This document shows, piece after piece, positions 48,150 through 57,405 of a stretch of DNA of 63,657 nucleotides. The notes under the pieces are model-generated. The model saw nothing but the letters and a program-made list of their open reading frames with translations, had not been told where the DNA came from and made no database searches. The position numbers and the translations under genes are program-made. Each line of letters begins with the position of its first letter. The first letter of the stretch is position 1. Origin of the DNA: Amycolatopsis thermalba (lineage in GTDB: Bacteria; Actinomycetota; Actinomycetes; Mycobacteriales; Pseudonocardiaceae); NCBI RefSeq assembly GCF_003385215.1, contig NZ_PQHW01000030.1, forward strand, positions 1 through 63,657, in the 5' to 3' direction.

Positions 48150-51100
48150 CGATCGCTCTCCTTCTCGTGCTGTACCAGCCGCACCGGCCCGAACAGGCCC
48201 GTGCGGACCTGCCCGGCGGCCACGGCCATCGTGGGCGACGCGTCGTCGAGGTACCCGGCGAGCGTCCCGCGGACGACGATTTCCAGTTCGTTGACGCCAT
48301 CCCGGACCGCGTCCGAGATCTCGGACCGCCAGGGTCCCCAGACCAGGCGGTCGACGAGCCGGCCGTTGACCACCACGTCGGCCGTGCCGCGCACCTCGCC
48401 GAGGTCGAGCACGACGCGGCCGGGCAGCGCCTCGAACGTGGTCCGGTACCGGACCAGGCCGCCGAGCGCACGCAGTCCGAGGTCCTCCCAGCTGTGCAGC
48501 TCGACCGGCGCTTCGGCGGTCTCGACCTCCAGTCCCGCGTCCAGCAGCGCGCCACCCCGGCGCCCGTCCACCGCGCGGAACCGCAGCTCGACGGGGGTGC
48601 CGGCGCGCAACGGCTTGGGGAAGCGGACTCGCTGGTCGACCGGCTTGTACTCGGCCTCGCCGATCCGGACGACCACGTCGAGATCGGTCGGGACGCGCAG
48701 CCCCTCCGGGCCGAGCGGGGCCGGGAAGGTCAGCGTCTCGGTGCGTTCCGCGCCCGGCGCGACGTCGGGGATCACCGGCACGACGACCTCGCCGGGCGCG
48801 GCGGCGGGCTCGAGCCAGTGCGCGCCGGGCAGCGGGTGCGGCCGCGCCCACCGGCACAGGAACCGCGGGTCGCGCCGGTGCAGGCGACGCACCTCGCCCC
48901 AGTCCGGTCCGCTGACCAGGCGCGGATCGCGCGAGTCCACGGCGACCGGGCCGGTCGTGATCAGGGTGAGCGTGTTCTCCCCGGGGCGGAGGTGTTCGCG
49001 CAGGTCATACGGGTGGATGCGGATCTCGCGGAACCCGGGGTAGGGGTTGAAATCGCCCTGCCTGCCCACCTCGGCGCCGTTGACGAGGACTCGGCAGGCC
49101 TCCTCGCTGGCGACCTGCACCGTTGCGTCACTGGGCATCTCGTCGAGGTGGAAGGTCCGGTGGATCTCCCCGCCCGCCAGCCATTCCGGCCTGCGGTAGG
49201 CGGCGGGAGCGGTGACCACCGCGAACGACGCCCGCAGTGGGCCGTCCTGGTCCGCGGTGAACTCGATCTCCACCCGCACCGTCCGTCCGGCCGGAAGCGG
49301 GCTGAACGACTGGTACCTCGGCCGGTCGACCGGCACCTCCGCACCGTCCACGAACACCCGCCGCGCCGCGCTCGCCCCGACGGCGAGGAACAGACCGTCG
49401 CGCTCGGGCAGGGGCAGATACGTTCGTATTCCGACCGTCTCCCCGGTGCGCACGTGCCGCCAGTCGAGGAACTCCTCGGGCACGTAACCCTTGGGGCCCA
49501 GCGCTTCCGCGTGCCCGGGGTCGTCGCGGATGCCGCGGGACAGCGACCACGTGACGGGCCGCCACCCATCGGCGTCCCGGGCTTCCGCGAACACGCCGTA
49601 CCCGGCCAGCTCGTCACCCAGCCGCCAGACCTCGATCGGCAGCACGCCGGTGCGGGACGGCGCGGCCAGGTCGCCGTGCCGGTTGTCCAGAGTGGACTCC
49701 GCCAGCCCGCGCCAGTCGTCCAGGAGCACCGACCGCACCACCGGCCCCGGCGGCCTGTGCGTGGCCGCGGGCAGGTCGTCGCCGAAGACGAGCAGCGTCA
49801 TCGGCCCGTCGGTGAAGGCGACCTCGACCGAGCCGTGCACGACTGGGACGTTCGTGCGTTCCCCGGTGCGCGGGTTCCACTGCTGGGCCCGTCCGGTCAC
49901 CCCGCTGACCCGCGCCACCCGGTCCGAGGGCGACACGAACTCGTACCCGTTCGCGCGCAGCTGCCGCCAGTACTCGTCCCAAGGAAAACCCGTGTCCGTC
50001 CAGCCTTCGCGGTCGAGGTCGACGATCGGCGCCCGGGTGCCGCTGCGCTCGTCGTGCGCGGTCAGCAGCAGGACGTGCCGGTCGCCGTGCCGCCGGACCA
50101 GGAACGGCACGTCGGACCGGATCCGGGATTTCGGAAGCACCGCCGGAACGTCCTCGGGCTCGGCGACCGTGATCGCGCCCGCCACTGCGCCGCCGCCCAC
50201 GCAGACGACGGTCCCGCCGGCCGCGGCGAACTCCGCGAGGCGAGCGGCCGCGGCGGGGAGCAGCAGTTCGACCTCGGGCAGCACCACCGCGCGGTAGGTC
50301 TCCGCCCCGATCCGCAGCCCGTCGGCGGTGACCTCCCCGGAGGCGATCGTGGCCTCGTCGAACGTGTCGTGGTCGATCCCGGCGCGCTCCAGCACCCCGC
50401 GTTCCTCGGCGAACCAGGTGCCCACCCCGTTGAGGGCGTGGAACGTGGCCGCCGCGCGCTCCGCGGGCGGCAGCGGGCCGTCCAGCGTCAGGTAGGCCTG
50501 AGCGGTGCTGGTCGGCGACAGCAGCACCACGTCGCAGCAGTGCGTGCCCGCCGTCAGCACCGAGCACAACCGGCTCACCGCGCCGGAGAACTGCGAGTAC
50601 GCGGGCCAGTACGGCTGCCGCCAGCAGGTCGACGGCGGCGCCCACTCCCACCAGCCGCCCGCCGTCGAGTAGTACACCGCGTGCGGGTCGTAGAGCGTGG
50701 CACCGCGGCGCAGGAACGGCGCCAGCCAGTCGTAGGTCTCCTCCAGCGTGCCGCCCCAGCCGGAGGAGTGGAACGCCTCGATCCAGGTGCGCGGATGCCC
50801 GTGCGCGTGGGCGAGCGAGCTGTGCACCTTCGCGTCGCCCCAGTGGTCGCTGCCCGGCGCGCCGAACCCGGAGTGCGTGCCCAGGTAGTCGCCGTAGATC
50901 CGGACACCGCCCACCGGATCGCCTTCGCGGGCCGGGCTCGCCTGGTCGAACCCGCAGATCAGACCGCGGTGGCTGAGCCACTGAGCCAGTGGACCGAAGA
51001 ACGCGCGCCGCGCCAGCCGGGCACGGTGTTCCTGGTAGTCCCGGCGGATCCCGGCCGACTCCGCGTCGTCGCCCGCGTACAGCGCGGACAGCCGCGGCAC

Positions 51101-51697
51101 CAGGTCGTAGCCGTACTCGGCCGCGAAGGTCTCCGCGAAGTCGTGCCCCCAGGTCGGCAGCGGTGGCAGCTCGTCCTGGAAGAAGCCCGGGATCACCGTG
51201 CCGAACCAGCGGCCGACGTGCCGCTCCAGCACGCCGTGCACCTGGTCGAGCAGCGCCGCGCAGGCGTCCGGGTTGAAGTAGTCGAAGCCGCTGACGCGGT
51301 GGCTGATCGTGCCGTCCGGGTCCCGGTGCAGGGCGAGCCCGGCGAACTCCGGGCGGGCCGCGGTGAGGCGGCCCTGGAAGTTCGCCCCGGAGAACCCGAT
51401 CTGGTCGTACATCCACAGCTGGAACCCCAGCTCGGCGGCGTCGGCGCAGGCGCCGTCCAGCAGCTCGATCCACTTCGGACTGAGGAACGGCGGATCGTCG
51501 GCCAGCGAACCGAACATCGGGCCGGTCGGCGCCAGGCACATCACCACCGCCTGCCGGACGCCCTGCGACACCAGCTGTTCCATCTGCCACCGGATCCGGT
51601 CCCCGGTGACCCGGCCGCCGCTCCACCACCAGATCGGCAGCGGCGAGAACTCGGGGCCGGGATCGGTGAACCGGGTCAGCAGCTCGTCGGAGCTCAT
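48146..51697 (-). CDS. GH106-like alpha-L-rhamnosidase
   Basis: An 1183-residue glycoside hydrolase. The N-terminal barrel begins FSPLPIWWWSGGRVTGDRI near residue 18, typical of the GH106/glycosyl hydrolase-2-like group, with FFQDELPPLP near 170 holding a candidate catalytic Glu and WIEAFHSSGWGGTLEETYDW near 308. A Rossmann-like insert and several beta-sandwich domains (jelly roll near 1060-1180) follow. The ATG at 51697 overlaps the transporter stop (ATGA), and the 3' end overlaps the GH78 gene, forming one operon. It would act on another rhamnosyl linkage. Intracellular. Confidence 0.84.
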   Translation of the reverse strand: MSSDELLTRFTDPGPEFSPLPIWWWSGGRVTGDRIRWQMEQLVSQGVRQAVVMCLAPTGPMFGSLADDPPFLSPKWIELLDGACADAAELGFQLWMYDQIGFSGANFQGRLTAARPEFAGLALHRDPDGTISHRVSGFDYFNPDACAALLDQVHGVLERHVGRWFGTVIPGFFQDELPPLPTWGHDFAETFAAEYGYDLVPRLSALYAGDDAESAGIRRDYQEHRARLARRAFFGPLAQWLSHRGLICGFDQASPAREGDPVGGVRIYGDYLGTHSGFGAPGSDHWGDAKVHSSLAHAHGHPRTWIEAFHSSGWGGTLEETYDWLAPFLRRGATLYDPHAVYYSTAGGWWEWAPPSTCWRQPYWPAYSQFSGAVSRLCSVLTAGTHCCDVVLLSPTSTAQAYLTLDGPLPPAERAAATFHALNGVGTWFAEERGVLERAGIDHDTFDEATIASGEVTADGLRIGAETYRAVVLPEVELLLPAAAARLAEFAAAGGTVVCVGGGAVAGAITVAEPEDVPAVLPKSRIRSDVPFLVRRHGDRHVLLLTAHDERSGTRAPIVDLDREGWTDTGFPWDEYWRQLRANGYEFVSPSDRVARVSGVTGRAQQWNPRTGERTNVPVVHGSVEVAFTDGPMTLLVFGDDLPAATHRPPGPVVRSVLLDDWRGLAESTLDNRHGDLAAPSRTGVLPIEVWRLGDELAGYGVFAEARDADGWRPVTWSLSRGIRDDPGHAEALGPKGYVPEEFLDWRHVRTGETVGIRTYLPLPERDGLFLAVGASAARRVFVDGAEVPVDRPRYQSFSPLPAGRTVRVEIEFTADQDGPLRASFAVVTAPAAYRRPEWLAGGEIHRTFHLDEMPSDATVQVASEEACRVLVNGAEVGRQGDFNPYPGFREIRIHPYDLREHLRPGENTLTLITTGPVAVDSRDPRLVSGPDWGEVRRLHRRDPRFLCRWARPHPLPGAHWLEPAAAPGEVVVPVIPDVAPGAERTETLTFPAPLGPEGLRVPTDLDVVVRIGEAEYKPVDQRVRFPKPLRAGTPVELRFRAVDGRRGGALLDAGLEVETAEAPVELHSWEDLGLRALGGLVRYRTTFEALPGRVVLDLGEVRGTADVVVNGRLVDRLVWGPWRSEISDAVRDGVNELEIVVRGTLAGYLDDASPTMAVAAGQVRTGLFGPVRLVQHEKESDR

Positions 51698-52983
51698 GCG
51701 GTGGTGCGCTCCGCCTCGATCTGCTCCAGCGACTTGCCCGAGGTGTTCGGCATGAAGAAGAACCCGACGCAGCCGCTGATCACCAGGAACAGCGTGAGCA
51801 GACCGCCGGCGAGGGTGAACCCGCCGCTGGCCAGCGTCGGCAGGAAGAAGCTCCACACACCCAGCAACGTCCGGGCGACGCCGAAGGTGAAGCCCTGCGC
51901 GGTGCCGCGCAGCATCGTCGGGAACAGCTCCTGGCTCCACACCTTGTAGAACGCCTCACCGGCGAGCGAGCAGCCGACGCCGAACAGCACGATGTTGGCG
52001 ATGATCACCGGGACGTTGAACGGCAGCACCACGTAGAGCCCGTAGGCGACGATCTGCATGATCGCGCCGATGCCCCACATCCACTTGCGCGTGTGGTGGC
52101 TGCGGTCGGCGAAGCGCATGAAGACCAGCGTGGTGACCAGGATGCCGATCACGAACCCGGCGCAGGACAGCGCGACGCTGGCCGCCTGGCTGCCCGCGTT
52201 GAGGGTCTTGATGACGTACGGCGTGAAGATCCCCGACGTGCCCGCCGCGATGTTCCAGAACACGTAGACGAGCCCGGTGAACAGCAGCGCCTTGAGGTGG
52301 GCGCCCCGAAAAAGCGCTTTCAGCTGGTACTTGACGTCCTTCGTGGACGCGGCCGACGTCCAGCGCGCGGATTCGGACAGGCCGCGGCGCATCGCCCAGG
52401 TGACCAGCGCGATCACGAACAGGTGCAGGAACACGATCCGCGTGCCCAGCAGGTCCAGCGGGGTGAGCGCGAGCGACAGCAACAGCACGATCACCGGGCC
52501 GAGGTTCCACGCGACCTGGGTGAAACCGAGGAGCTTGCCGCGTGCCTTCGACGGGGAGAACTCGCCGACCAGCGCCAGCGACGTCGGCACGTCCGCACCG
52601 ACCGCGACCCCGACGACGAACGTGCCGATGAACAGCATCGGCGTGTTGACCGCGAGCGCGATGCACAGGATGCCGGCCGCGTAGACCAGCAGGTCGTACT
52701 TGTAGATCCGCTTCCGGCCCAGCTTGTCGCCCAGCCGGCCGCCGATGAACGCGCCGATCGCACAGCCGATGGCGTTCGGGCCGATCGCGGCGAGCGCGCC
52801 CACCGCGCCCTCGGACAGGCCGAGGTAGCTCTGGAAGAGGGCCAGACCGGCACCGAGGGCGACGATCGACCCGGCATCCAGGTAGGAGGCCATGCCCGCG
52901 AGCACGGACCACCGCCACTGCTGACGGCTGATCGTGCCGCCGTCTTCCACGGCGCTCGCGCCGACCGCTTCGCGTGAGGTCAT
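51694..52983 (-). CDS. MFS sugar transporter, probable rhamnoside importer
   Basis: A 429-residue twelve-helix permease. It has GGRLGDKLGRKRIY after helix 2 (RxGRK motif), PTSLALVGEFSPSKARGKLLG between helices 4 and 5 and a second half repeat. The ATG at 52983 has GAGGAG 6 bp upstream. It heads the operon with GH106 and GH78 genes, so it likely imports rhamnosides cut inside the cell. Divergent from the lacI-type gene. Confidence 0.85.
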   Translation of the reverse strand: MTSREAVGASAVEDGGTISRQQWRWSVLAGMASYLDAGSIVALGAGLALFQSYLGLSEGAVGALAAIGPNAIGCAIGAFIGGRLGDKLGRKRIYKYDLLVYAAGILCIALAVNTPMLFIGTFVVGVAVGADVPTSLALVGEFSPSKARGKLLGFTQVAWNLGPVIVLLLSLALTPLDLLGTRIVFLHLFVIALVTWAMRRGLSESARWTSAASTKDVKYQLKALFRGAHLKALLFTGLVYVFWNIAAGTSGIFTPYVIKTLNAGSQAASVALSCAGFVIGILVTTLVFMRFADRSHHTRKWMWGIGAIMQIVAYGLYVVLPFNVPVIIANIVLFGVGCSLAGEAFYKVWSQELFPTMLRGTAQGFTFGVARTLLGVWSFFLPTLASGGFTLAGGLLTLFLVISGCVGFFFMPNTSGKSLEQIEAERTTA

Positions 52984-53019
52984 GTGGTTCTCCTCGTCTT
53001 CCTTGACGCGGGTCACATT

Positions 53020-53097
53020 TTGAAACGTATTAAGCGGGCAGGTTAGCGTGTGGGTGGGGGAATAACAAGCTTCCGTTCGGCCCATTGAACGTTTCAT
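53020..53097. promoter_or_regulatory. Candidate LacI operators
   Basis: TGAAACGTAT (53021-53030) and TGAACGTTTCA (53086-53096) lie in the divergent promoter region between the transporter operon and the LacI gene. Both resemble the central-CG palindromes bound by LacI proteins; the second is nearly symmetrical. Confidence 0.6.
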
Positions 53098-53135
53098 GCG
53101 TGCTAGGCTCGTAGCCTGGCAGATCGAGGGGACGC

Positions 53136-54137
53136 ATGGTTGGCATCAAGGATGTGGCCCGGCGCGCCGGGGTCTCCATCGGCACGGTGTCCAATGTGGT
53201 CAACCGGCCGCACATCGTTTCCCCGGCCACCCGCTCACGCGTGCTGTCCGTCATCGAGGAGCTGGGCTACGTCCGCGACGAGTCCGCTCGGCAGTTGCGG
53301 GCCGGCCGCAGCCGCATCATGGCGCTGCTCGTGCTGGACCTGGCGAACCCGTTCTTCGTCGACGTCGCGCGCGGAGCCGAACAGGCCGCCCACGACGCGG
53401 GGCTGAGCGTCATCACGTGCAACAGCGGGCAGCGCGTCGACCGCGAGGAGTCGTATCTGTCGCTGCTGGCCGAGCAGCGGGTGCGGGGGTTGTTGCTGAG
53501 CCCGGTCGACACGTCCGGCGCGGCGCTGGAGACGTTCCGCCGCAGCGGAATCCCGTACGTGTTCGTGGACCGGAAGGTGCCCGCGGACGAGGCGAGTTCG
53601 GTGTCCGTGGACGACCTCGCGGGCGGTGAGCTGGCCGGGCGGCACCTGCTGGAGACCGGGCACCGGCACATCGCGTTCGTCAACGGGCCGCGGATACTCA
53701 CGCAGTGCCGCGACCGGGAACAAGGGCTGCGGACCGCGCTGGAGGGGTCCGGGGCCGAGCTGTCGGTGATCGAGACGGCCGAGCTGGACGTGGTGTCCGG
53801 GCGGGACGCGGGCGCGCGGCTGCTGGGCGTGAGCCCCCGGCCGACGGCGGTGTTCTGCGCCAACGACCTGCTCGCGCTGGGCGTGCTGCAGGCGATGGTC
53901 GGCGCGGGCGTTCGGGTGCCGGACGAGATGGCGATCGTGGGCTACGACGACATCGAGTTCGCCGGGGCGGCGGCGGTGCCGCTGACGTCGGTGCGCCAGC
54001 CCGCGCGGCGGCTGGGCCAGACGGCGGCGGAGTTGCTGATCGCGGAGACGGCGGACCCGGAGAACCGGCCGGCGCACCGGTCGGTGGTGTTCAAGCCGGA
54101 GCTGGTGGTGCGGGCGTCGACGCAGTCGCGCCGGTGA
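53136..54137 (+). CDS. LacI family regulator of the rhamnoside locus
   Basis: A 333-residue repressor. The N-terminal HTH is VGIKDVARRAGVSIGTVSNVVNR (regions 2-24), then a hinge helix and a periplasmic-binding-like domain (LANPFFVDVARGAEQAAHDAG, AVFCANDLLALGVLQAM, AIVGYDDIEFAGAAAVPLTSV). It should respond to rhamnose or a rhamnoside. It is divergent from and presumably represses the transporter/GH operon. Confidence 0.9.
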   Translation: MVGIKDVARRAGVSIGTVSNVVNRPHIVSPATRSRVLSVIEELGYVRDESARQLRAGRSRIMALLVLDLANPFFVDVARGAEQAAHDAGLSVITCNSGQRVDREESYLSLLAEQRVRGLLLSPVDTSGAALETFRRSGIPYVFVDRKVPADEASSVSVDDLAGGELAGRHLLETGHRHIAFVNGPRILTQCRDREQGLRTALEGSGAELSVIETAELDVVSGRDAGARLLGVSPRPTAVFCANDLLALGVLQAMVGAGVRVPDEMAIVGYDDIEFAGAAAVPLTSVRQPARRLGQTAAELLIAETADPENRPAHRSVVFKPELVVRASTQSRR

Positions 54138-54283
54138 GGGCTTCCGGGCGGCGGCTCGGGTGGCGCCCGGCAGTTTCGAGCTGATTCCCCCGTGGGCGGG
54201 CAGGCGCGCCTCGCGGGCTCCGGTGCCCGCGCGGGCCAGCGTTCCGCGCCGGAGCGGTGGCACCGGGTGCCGCCCGCGGCCCG

Positions 54284-54535
54284 TCAGTGTTTGGCCACGT
54301 AGCGGCGCCAGAGCCGGCGTGGCTCCGGCTCGCGCGGTGCGGGCACCAGCAGGTGCGTCAGGCACTCTTCGCAGGTCTTGCCTGGTGGTGCGGTCATCGC
54401 GGCGGGGAGGAATCGTGCGCCGCACACCGATTCCAGCTCCAGGCCCGCCGCCATCGCCGTGTCGGGAACCGCGTGCTCGGCCGTGCCGTCCGCGCTGGTC
54501 ACCCAGACCGGATGGTCGTCCGGGGTCGCTTCCAT
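54284..54535 (-). CDS. Small cysteine-containing hypothetical protein
   Basis: An 83-residue protein with three cysteines (VCGARF and TCEECLTHL), a possible zinc site. The rest is hydrophilic: PVWVTSADGTAEHAVPD at the start and a basic RRLWRRYVAKH end. Similar small proteins are widespread in Pseudonocardiaceae. Function unknown. Confidence 0.65.
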   Translation of the reverse strand: MEATPDDHPVWVTSADGTAEHAVPDTAMAAGLELESVCGARFLPAAMTAPPGKTCEECLTHLLVPAPREPEPRRLWRRYVAKH

Positions 54536-54615
54536 CGCTTCTCCCCTCCGCCGCTGCTCCGTCCGGACCTACCCGCGGGCCGCCGGCTCAAGCCGGATTC
54601 ACCTGGCCGTGGCGG

Positions 54616-55149
54616 TCACCTCGGCCCGAACTCGAGGTTCAGGCAGGCCAGCCGCCCGCCCGCCGTCCCGGCGTGACCCGGGCCCGTGTGCGTGTGCGTC
54701 TCGTGGATGACCACCGACGCCGGCAACCGGTCGCCGTAAGTCCAGTCCACGTGTGAAACCGCGAACCCGCTGCCGTTCGCGGTGGTGGTGAAGTCGAGCC
54801 AGATCTCGTTGCGCGGGTTGGCGTACGCCGGGTCGGTCGAGGGCTGCACCGGGTCCGGCACGTGCTGGTAGTGCGGCCCGGAATCGCTCGGCGACGGCCC
54901 GCACGGCTTGGTGTGCACGTGGGCCCCGTACTCGCGGGCGGGCAGCAGACCGCGCACGGAAAGCGCCGTCAGGGTGCCCGCCGCCGACGCCGTGAACGCC
55001 CGCGCCGTCGCCCCCTCCGGCACGAGGGCCGTGTCGTAGCGCACGACGGAGGTGCCGACGCCCACCTGCGCGGCGGGTGCGGCGGCGGCTTCGGCGGGTG
55101 ACAGGACCGGCAGTGCGGCCGCGGCGAGGACCAAGGGGACGATTCGCAT
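54616..55149 (-). CDS. Secreted Cu/Zn superoxide dismutase-like protein
   Basis: A 177-residue protein from the ATG at 55149, with a signal peptide (RIVPLVLAAAALPVL, cleaved near residue 28). An ATG at 55170 adds seven residues before it. The body shows the SOD-like beta-barrel with HVHTKPCG near 78-85 (copper His pair and disulfide Cys), HYQHVP, and VIHETHTHTGPGHAGTAGGRLACL near 145-168 (regions). The zinc loop looks shortened, so catalysis is uncertain; the fold assignment is firmer. Extracellular. Confidence 0.75.
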   Translation of the reverse strand: MRIVPLVLAAAALPVLSPAEAAAAPAAQVGVGTSVVRYDTALVPEGATARAFTASAAGTLTALSVRGLLPAREYGAHVHTKPCGPSPSDSGPHYQHVPDPVQPSTDPAYANPRNEIWLDFTTTANGSGFAVSHVDWTYGDRLPASVVIHETHTHTGPGHAGTAGGRLACLNLEFGPR

Positions 55150-55207
55150 GATGTTCCATTTATCGGTCATTCTGTGACCGCGCAAATCCTCCCATAGGCT
55201 GATCTCC

Positions 55208-55723
55208 GTGAGCGGCCCTGACGAAGAGACACCGAACCAGCGCCTCGCGCGGAACGTGAACGAGCTTCTCGGCGAGCTGCGAGTGGCGCAGGCCGGGGTG
55301 CAGATCCTGTTCGGCTTCCTGCTGACGGTCGTGTTCACCGGCGAGTTTCGCGCGGCCAGCGGGTTCGAGAAGGCCGTGCACCTGGTCGCGGTGCTGCTCG
55401 CGGTCGTCTCCACGGCGCTGCTGTCCTCGCCCGCGGCGTGGCACCGGATCCTGTTCCGCGCCGGCCGCCGCGACGACATCCTGCGCGCGGGCAACCGCGC
55501 CGTCCTGGCCGGCCTGGTCTGCCTGGCGGCCGCGATCACGGCGACGGTGTCGCTGATCGCGAAGGTGGTCTACGGCCCGATCGCGATGGCGATCGTCGGC
55601 GGGCTGGTCGGTATCACGTTCGCGGTGCTGTGGTTCGTGGTCCCGAACTTCCTGTCGAACCACGCGCAGCAGGACACCCGCCCGTCACCGGTGCCGCCGA
55701 GGGACTCCGCCGCGGCGGAGTAG
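55208..55723 (+). CDS. DUF6328-type membrane protein
   Basis: A 171-residue protein with four hydrophobic helices (VQILFGFLLTVVFTGEF, VHLVAVLLAVVSTALL, AVLAGLVCLAAAITATVSLI, IAMAIVGGLVGITFAVLWFV by region) and a cytosolic N-terminus (NVNELLGELRVAQAG), the family pattern. GTG start. Function unknown. Divergent from the SOD-like gene. Confidence 0.75.
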   Translation: MSGPDEETPNQRLARNVNELLGELRVAQAGVQILFGFLLTVVFTGEFRAASGFEKAVHLVAVLLAVVSTALLSSPAAWHRILFRAGRRDDILRAGNRAVLAGLVCLAAAITATVSLIAKVVYGPIAMAIVGGLVGITFAVLWFVVPNFLSNHAQQDTRPSPVPPRDSAAAE

Positions 55724-55726
55724 CGG

Positions 55727-56008
55727 TCACAACCGGTGCAGCCAGGCGCGCCAGATCAGCGCCGTCGGCAGCACGGAGGTGAACACGGTTCCGATCACGA
55801 ACAGGACCAGCGTCTGCGACTGGGCCGCGGCCACCAGCAGGAACAGGCCGATCACCAGGGAGCCGAGGATGCACAGGACGGACAGCAGGATGCCGGACAC
55901 GCGCATCGGCCGGAGTTCGGCCAGTCGCTGCGCCAGGCGCGGGTTCTCGGCGGCCAGTTGCCGCTCGATCTCCGAGAGCCGTCGCTGTTCTTCACCGTGG
56001 AGTGCCAT
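55727..56008 (-). CDS. DUF3040 membrane protein
   Basis: A 93-residue actinobacterial protein. It starts MALHGEEQRRLSEIERQL with a cytosolic helix, the typical DUF3040 opening, then has two membrane helices (ILLSVLCILGSLVIGLFLLV and LVLFVIGTVFTSVLPTALI, regions). Start at 56008 chosen for this. It may be involved in the cell envelope or septum; role unproven. Confidence 0.83.
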   Translation of the reverse strand: MALHGEEQRRLSEIERQLAAENPRLAQRLAELRPMRVSGILLSVLCILGSLVIGLFLLVAAAQSQTLVLFVIGTVFTSVLPTALIWRAWLHRL

Positions 56009-56233
56009 CGCCCGCACCGCCTCTACCGACCAGTATCGCTCGCCGACGGCTCCTTGTCACGGGTGTGATCTGCGTTGTTCTTCTGCCGCTGCCCGATGCG
56101 CGCTCACCCTGAGTAGGTAATATTACCTCCCGTTAACCCGATCGCGGGAACCAAAGGGCGAGGGGAGAGCGTCCGATCCCGCGAGAACGAACCGTGTGGG
56201 AGTGCACGCGCGGGCGAGGGAGAAGGTGCTGTG

Positions 56234-56353
56234 ATGAGCAAGACCGACGAGCGCGTCATCGGTGACACGCCGATCTTCGAGGCGCTGCGCGAGGAGTTCG
56301 ACTTCGACCGCCTGCTCGAGGACCTGGTCGAGGAGCCGAAGCAGGCCGAGTGA
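56234..56353 (+). CDS. Acidic 39-residue hypothetical protein
   Basis: A tiny protein from an ATG preceded by GGGAGAAGG at the usual distance. It is strongly acidic, with a helical repeat-like end (FEALREEFDFDRLLEDLVEE). It precedes crcB by 9 bp and could be co-transcribed with it. Coding potential supported by codon bias only. Confidence 0.55.
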   Translation: MSKTDERVIGDTPIFEALREEFDFDRLLEDLVEEPKQAE

Positions 56354-56362
56354 GACGTTACG

Positions 56363-56797
56363 GTGGTGGCTGTGAGCGGTGATCCCGGCACGGCCACCAC
56401 CACGCGCCGATCGCAGGCCCCGGTCGTGGCGGCCGTCGCGATCGGCGGTGGAATCGGTGCGCTGGCCAGGTACGAGCTGACCGCCGCCTGGCCCGCGGCG
56501 CCGGGTCACTTCCCGTGGGCGACGTTCGTCATCAACGTCACCGGCTGTTGCCTCATCGGTGTCCTGATGGTGCTGGTCACCGAGGTCCGCCCGGCGCACC
56601 GCCTGGTCCGGCCCTTCCTCGGGGTCGGGGTGCTGGGCGGGTTCACCACGTTCTCGACCTACGCCGTCGAGATCCACGGGCTGCTCGCGCCCGGTTCGGC
56701 AGGTGTGGCGTTCGCCTACCTCGGCGGGACACTCCTGGCGGCGATGCTCGACGTGCTCGCCGGTGTCGCCCTGACCCGACGGCTGGCCCGCCGATGA
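56363..56797 (+). CDS. crcB: Fluoride channel CrcB (first of a pair)
   Basis: A 144-residue membrane protein of the Fluc family. It has GGGIGALARYEL, FPWATFVINVTGCCLIG with the conserved Asn, and GVLGGFTTFSTYAVE with the Phe box and polar track (regions). Two such proteins form a heterodimer or antiparallel pair in the membrane exporting fluoride. GTG start; overlaps the second crcB. Confidence 0.93.
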   Translation: MVAVSGDPGTATTTRRSQAPVVAAVAIGGGIGALARYELTAAWPAAPGHFPWATFVINVTGCCLIGVLMVLVTEVRPAHRLVRPFLGVGVLGGFTTFSTYAVEIHGLLAPGSAGVAFAYLGGTLLAAMLDVLAGVALTRRLARR

Positions 56798-57162
56798 CGG
56801 CCGTGCTCGTCGTCGCCGGCGCGATGGTCGGCGCGCCCCTGCGTTACCTCACCGACCGCGCGGTGCGATCGCGGTACGACGGGCCGTTCCCGTGGGGCAC
56901 CTTGCTGGTCAACGTCGCCGGGTGCCTGATCCTCGGCGGCCTGACCGGCGCCGGATCCGCGCTGCCCGCCCCGATGCTCGCGCTGCTCGGCACCGGGTTC
57001 TGCGGCGCGTTGACCACGTACAGCACGTTCAGCTTCGAGACGCTGCGGCTGGTCGAGCAGAAGGCGTACTTCTCCGCGGTGGTGAACATCGTGGTCAGCG
57101 TGGCCGCCGGACTCGGTGGCGCGTATGCCGGATTTGCCGTGGCGCAGGCGTTTGTGGCATGA
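56794..57162 (+). CDS. crcB: Fluoride channel CrcB (second of a pair)
   Basis: A 122-residue partner with the same signatures: GAPLRYLTDRA, FPWGTLLVNVAGCLILG and GFCGALTTYSTFSFE (regions). The ATG overlaps the first stop (ATGA), typical of tandem actinobacterial crcB genes. I found no fluoride riboswitch before the pair. Confidence 0.93.
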   Translation: MTAVLVVAGAMVGAPLRYLTDRAVRSRYDGPFPWGTLLVNVAGCLILGGLTGAGSALPAPMLALLGTGFCGALTTYSTFSFETLRLVEQKAYFSAVVNIVVSVAAGLGGAYAGFAVAQAFVA

Positions 57163-57405
57163 CGTCCACCTCGCGCCTTCGGCAGGGAACTGCGCGTTGA
57201 ACACGGTTCCCGGCACTGCCTGGTTGACCGGGCGGATTCGTGATCACTGCCGGTTGCGGACCCCGCCCTCGAGCGGGGTCGAGGTGGCAGATGTGACCGA
57301 GTAGGCCCGATGGCGTACCGCACTCTGGGATGACCTGGGCGAACGGTTCACGGAGTCTTAACGTGGTCCGTGGTTCGTCCCCATGGCCCCGTTTTGGAGT
57401 GCTCT

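Noticed and set aside
45381..51949. Very long plus-strand open frames opposite the two rhamnosidase genes
   Set aside because: They are antisense shadows of GC-rich coding sequence: low-complexity Arg/Pro/His composition, no domain, while the minus strand encodes clear glycosidases.
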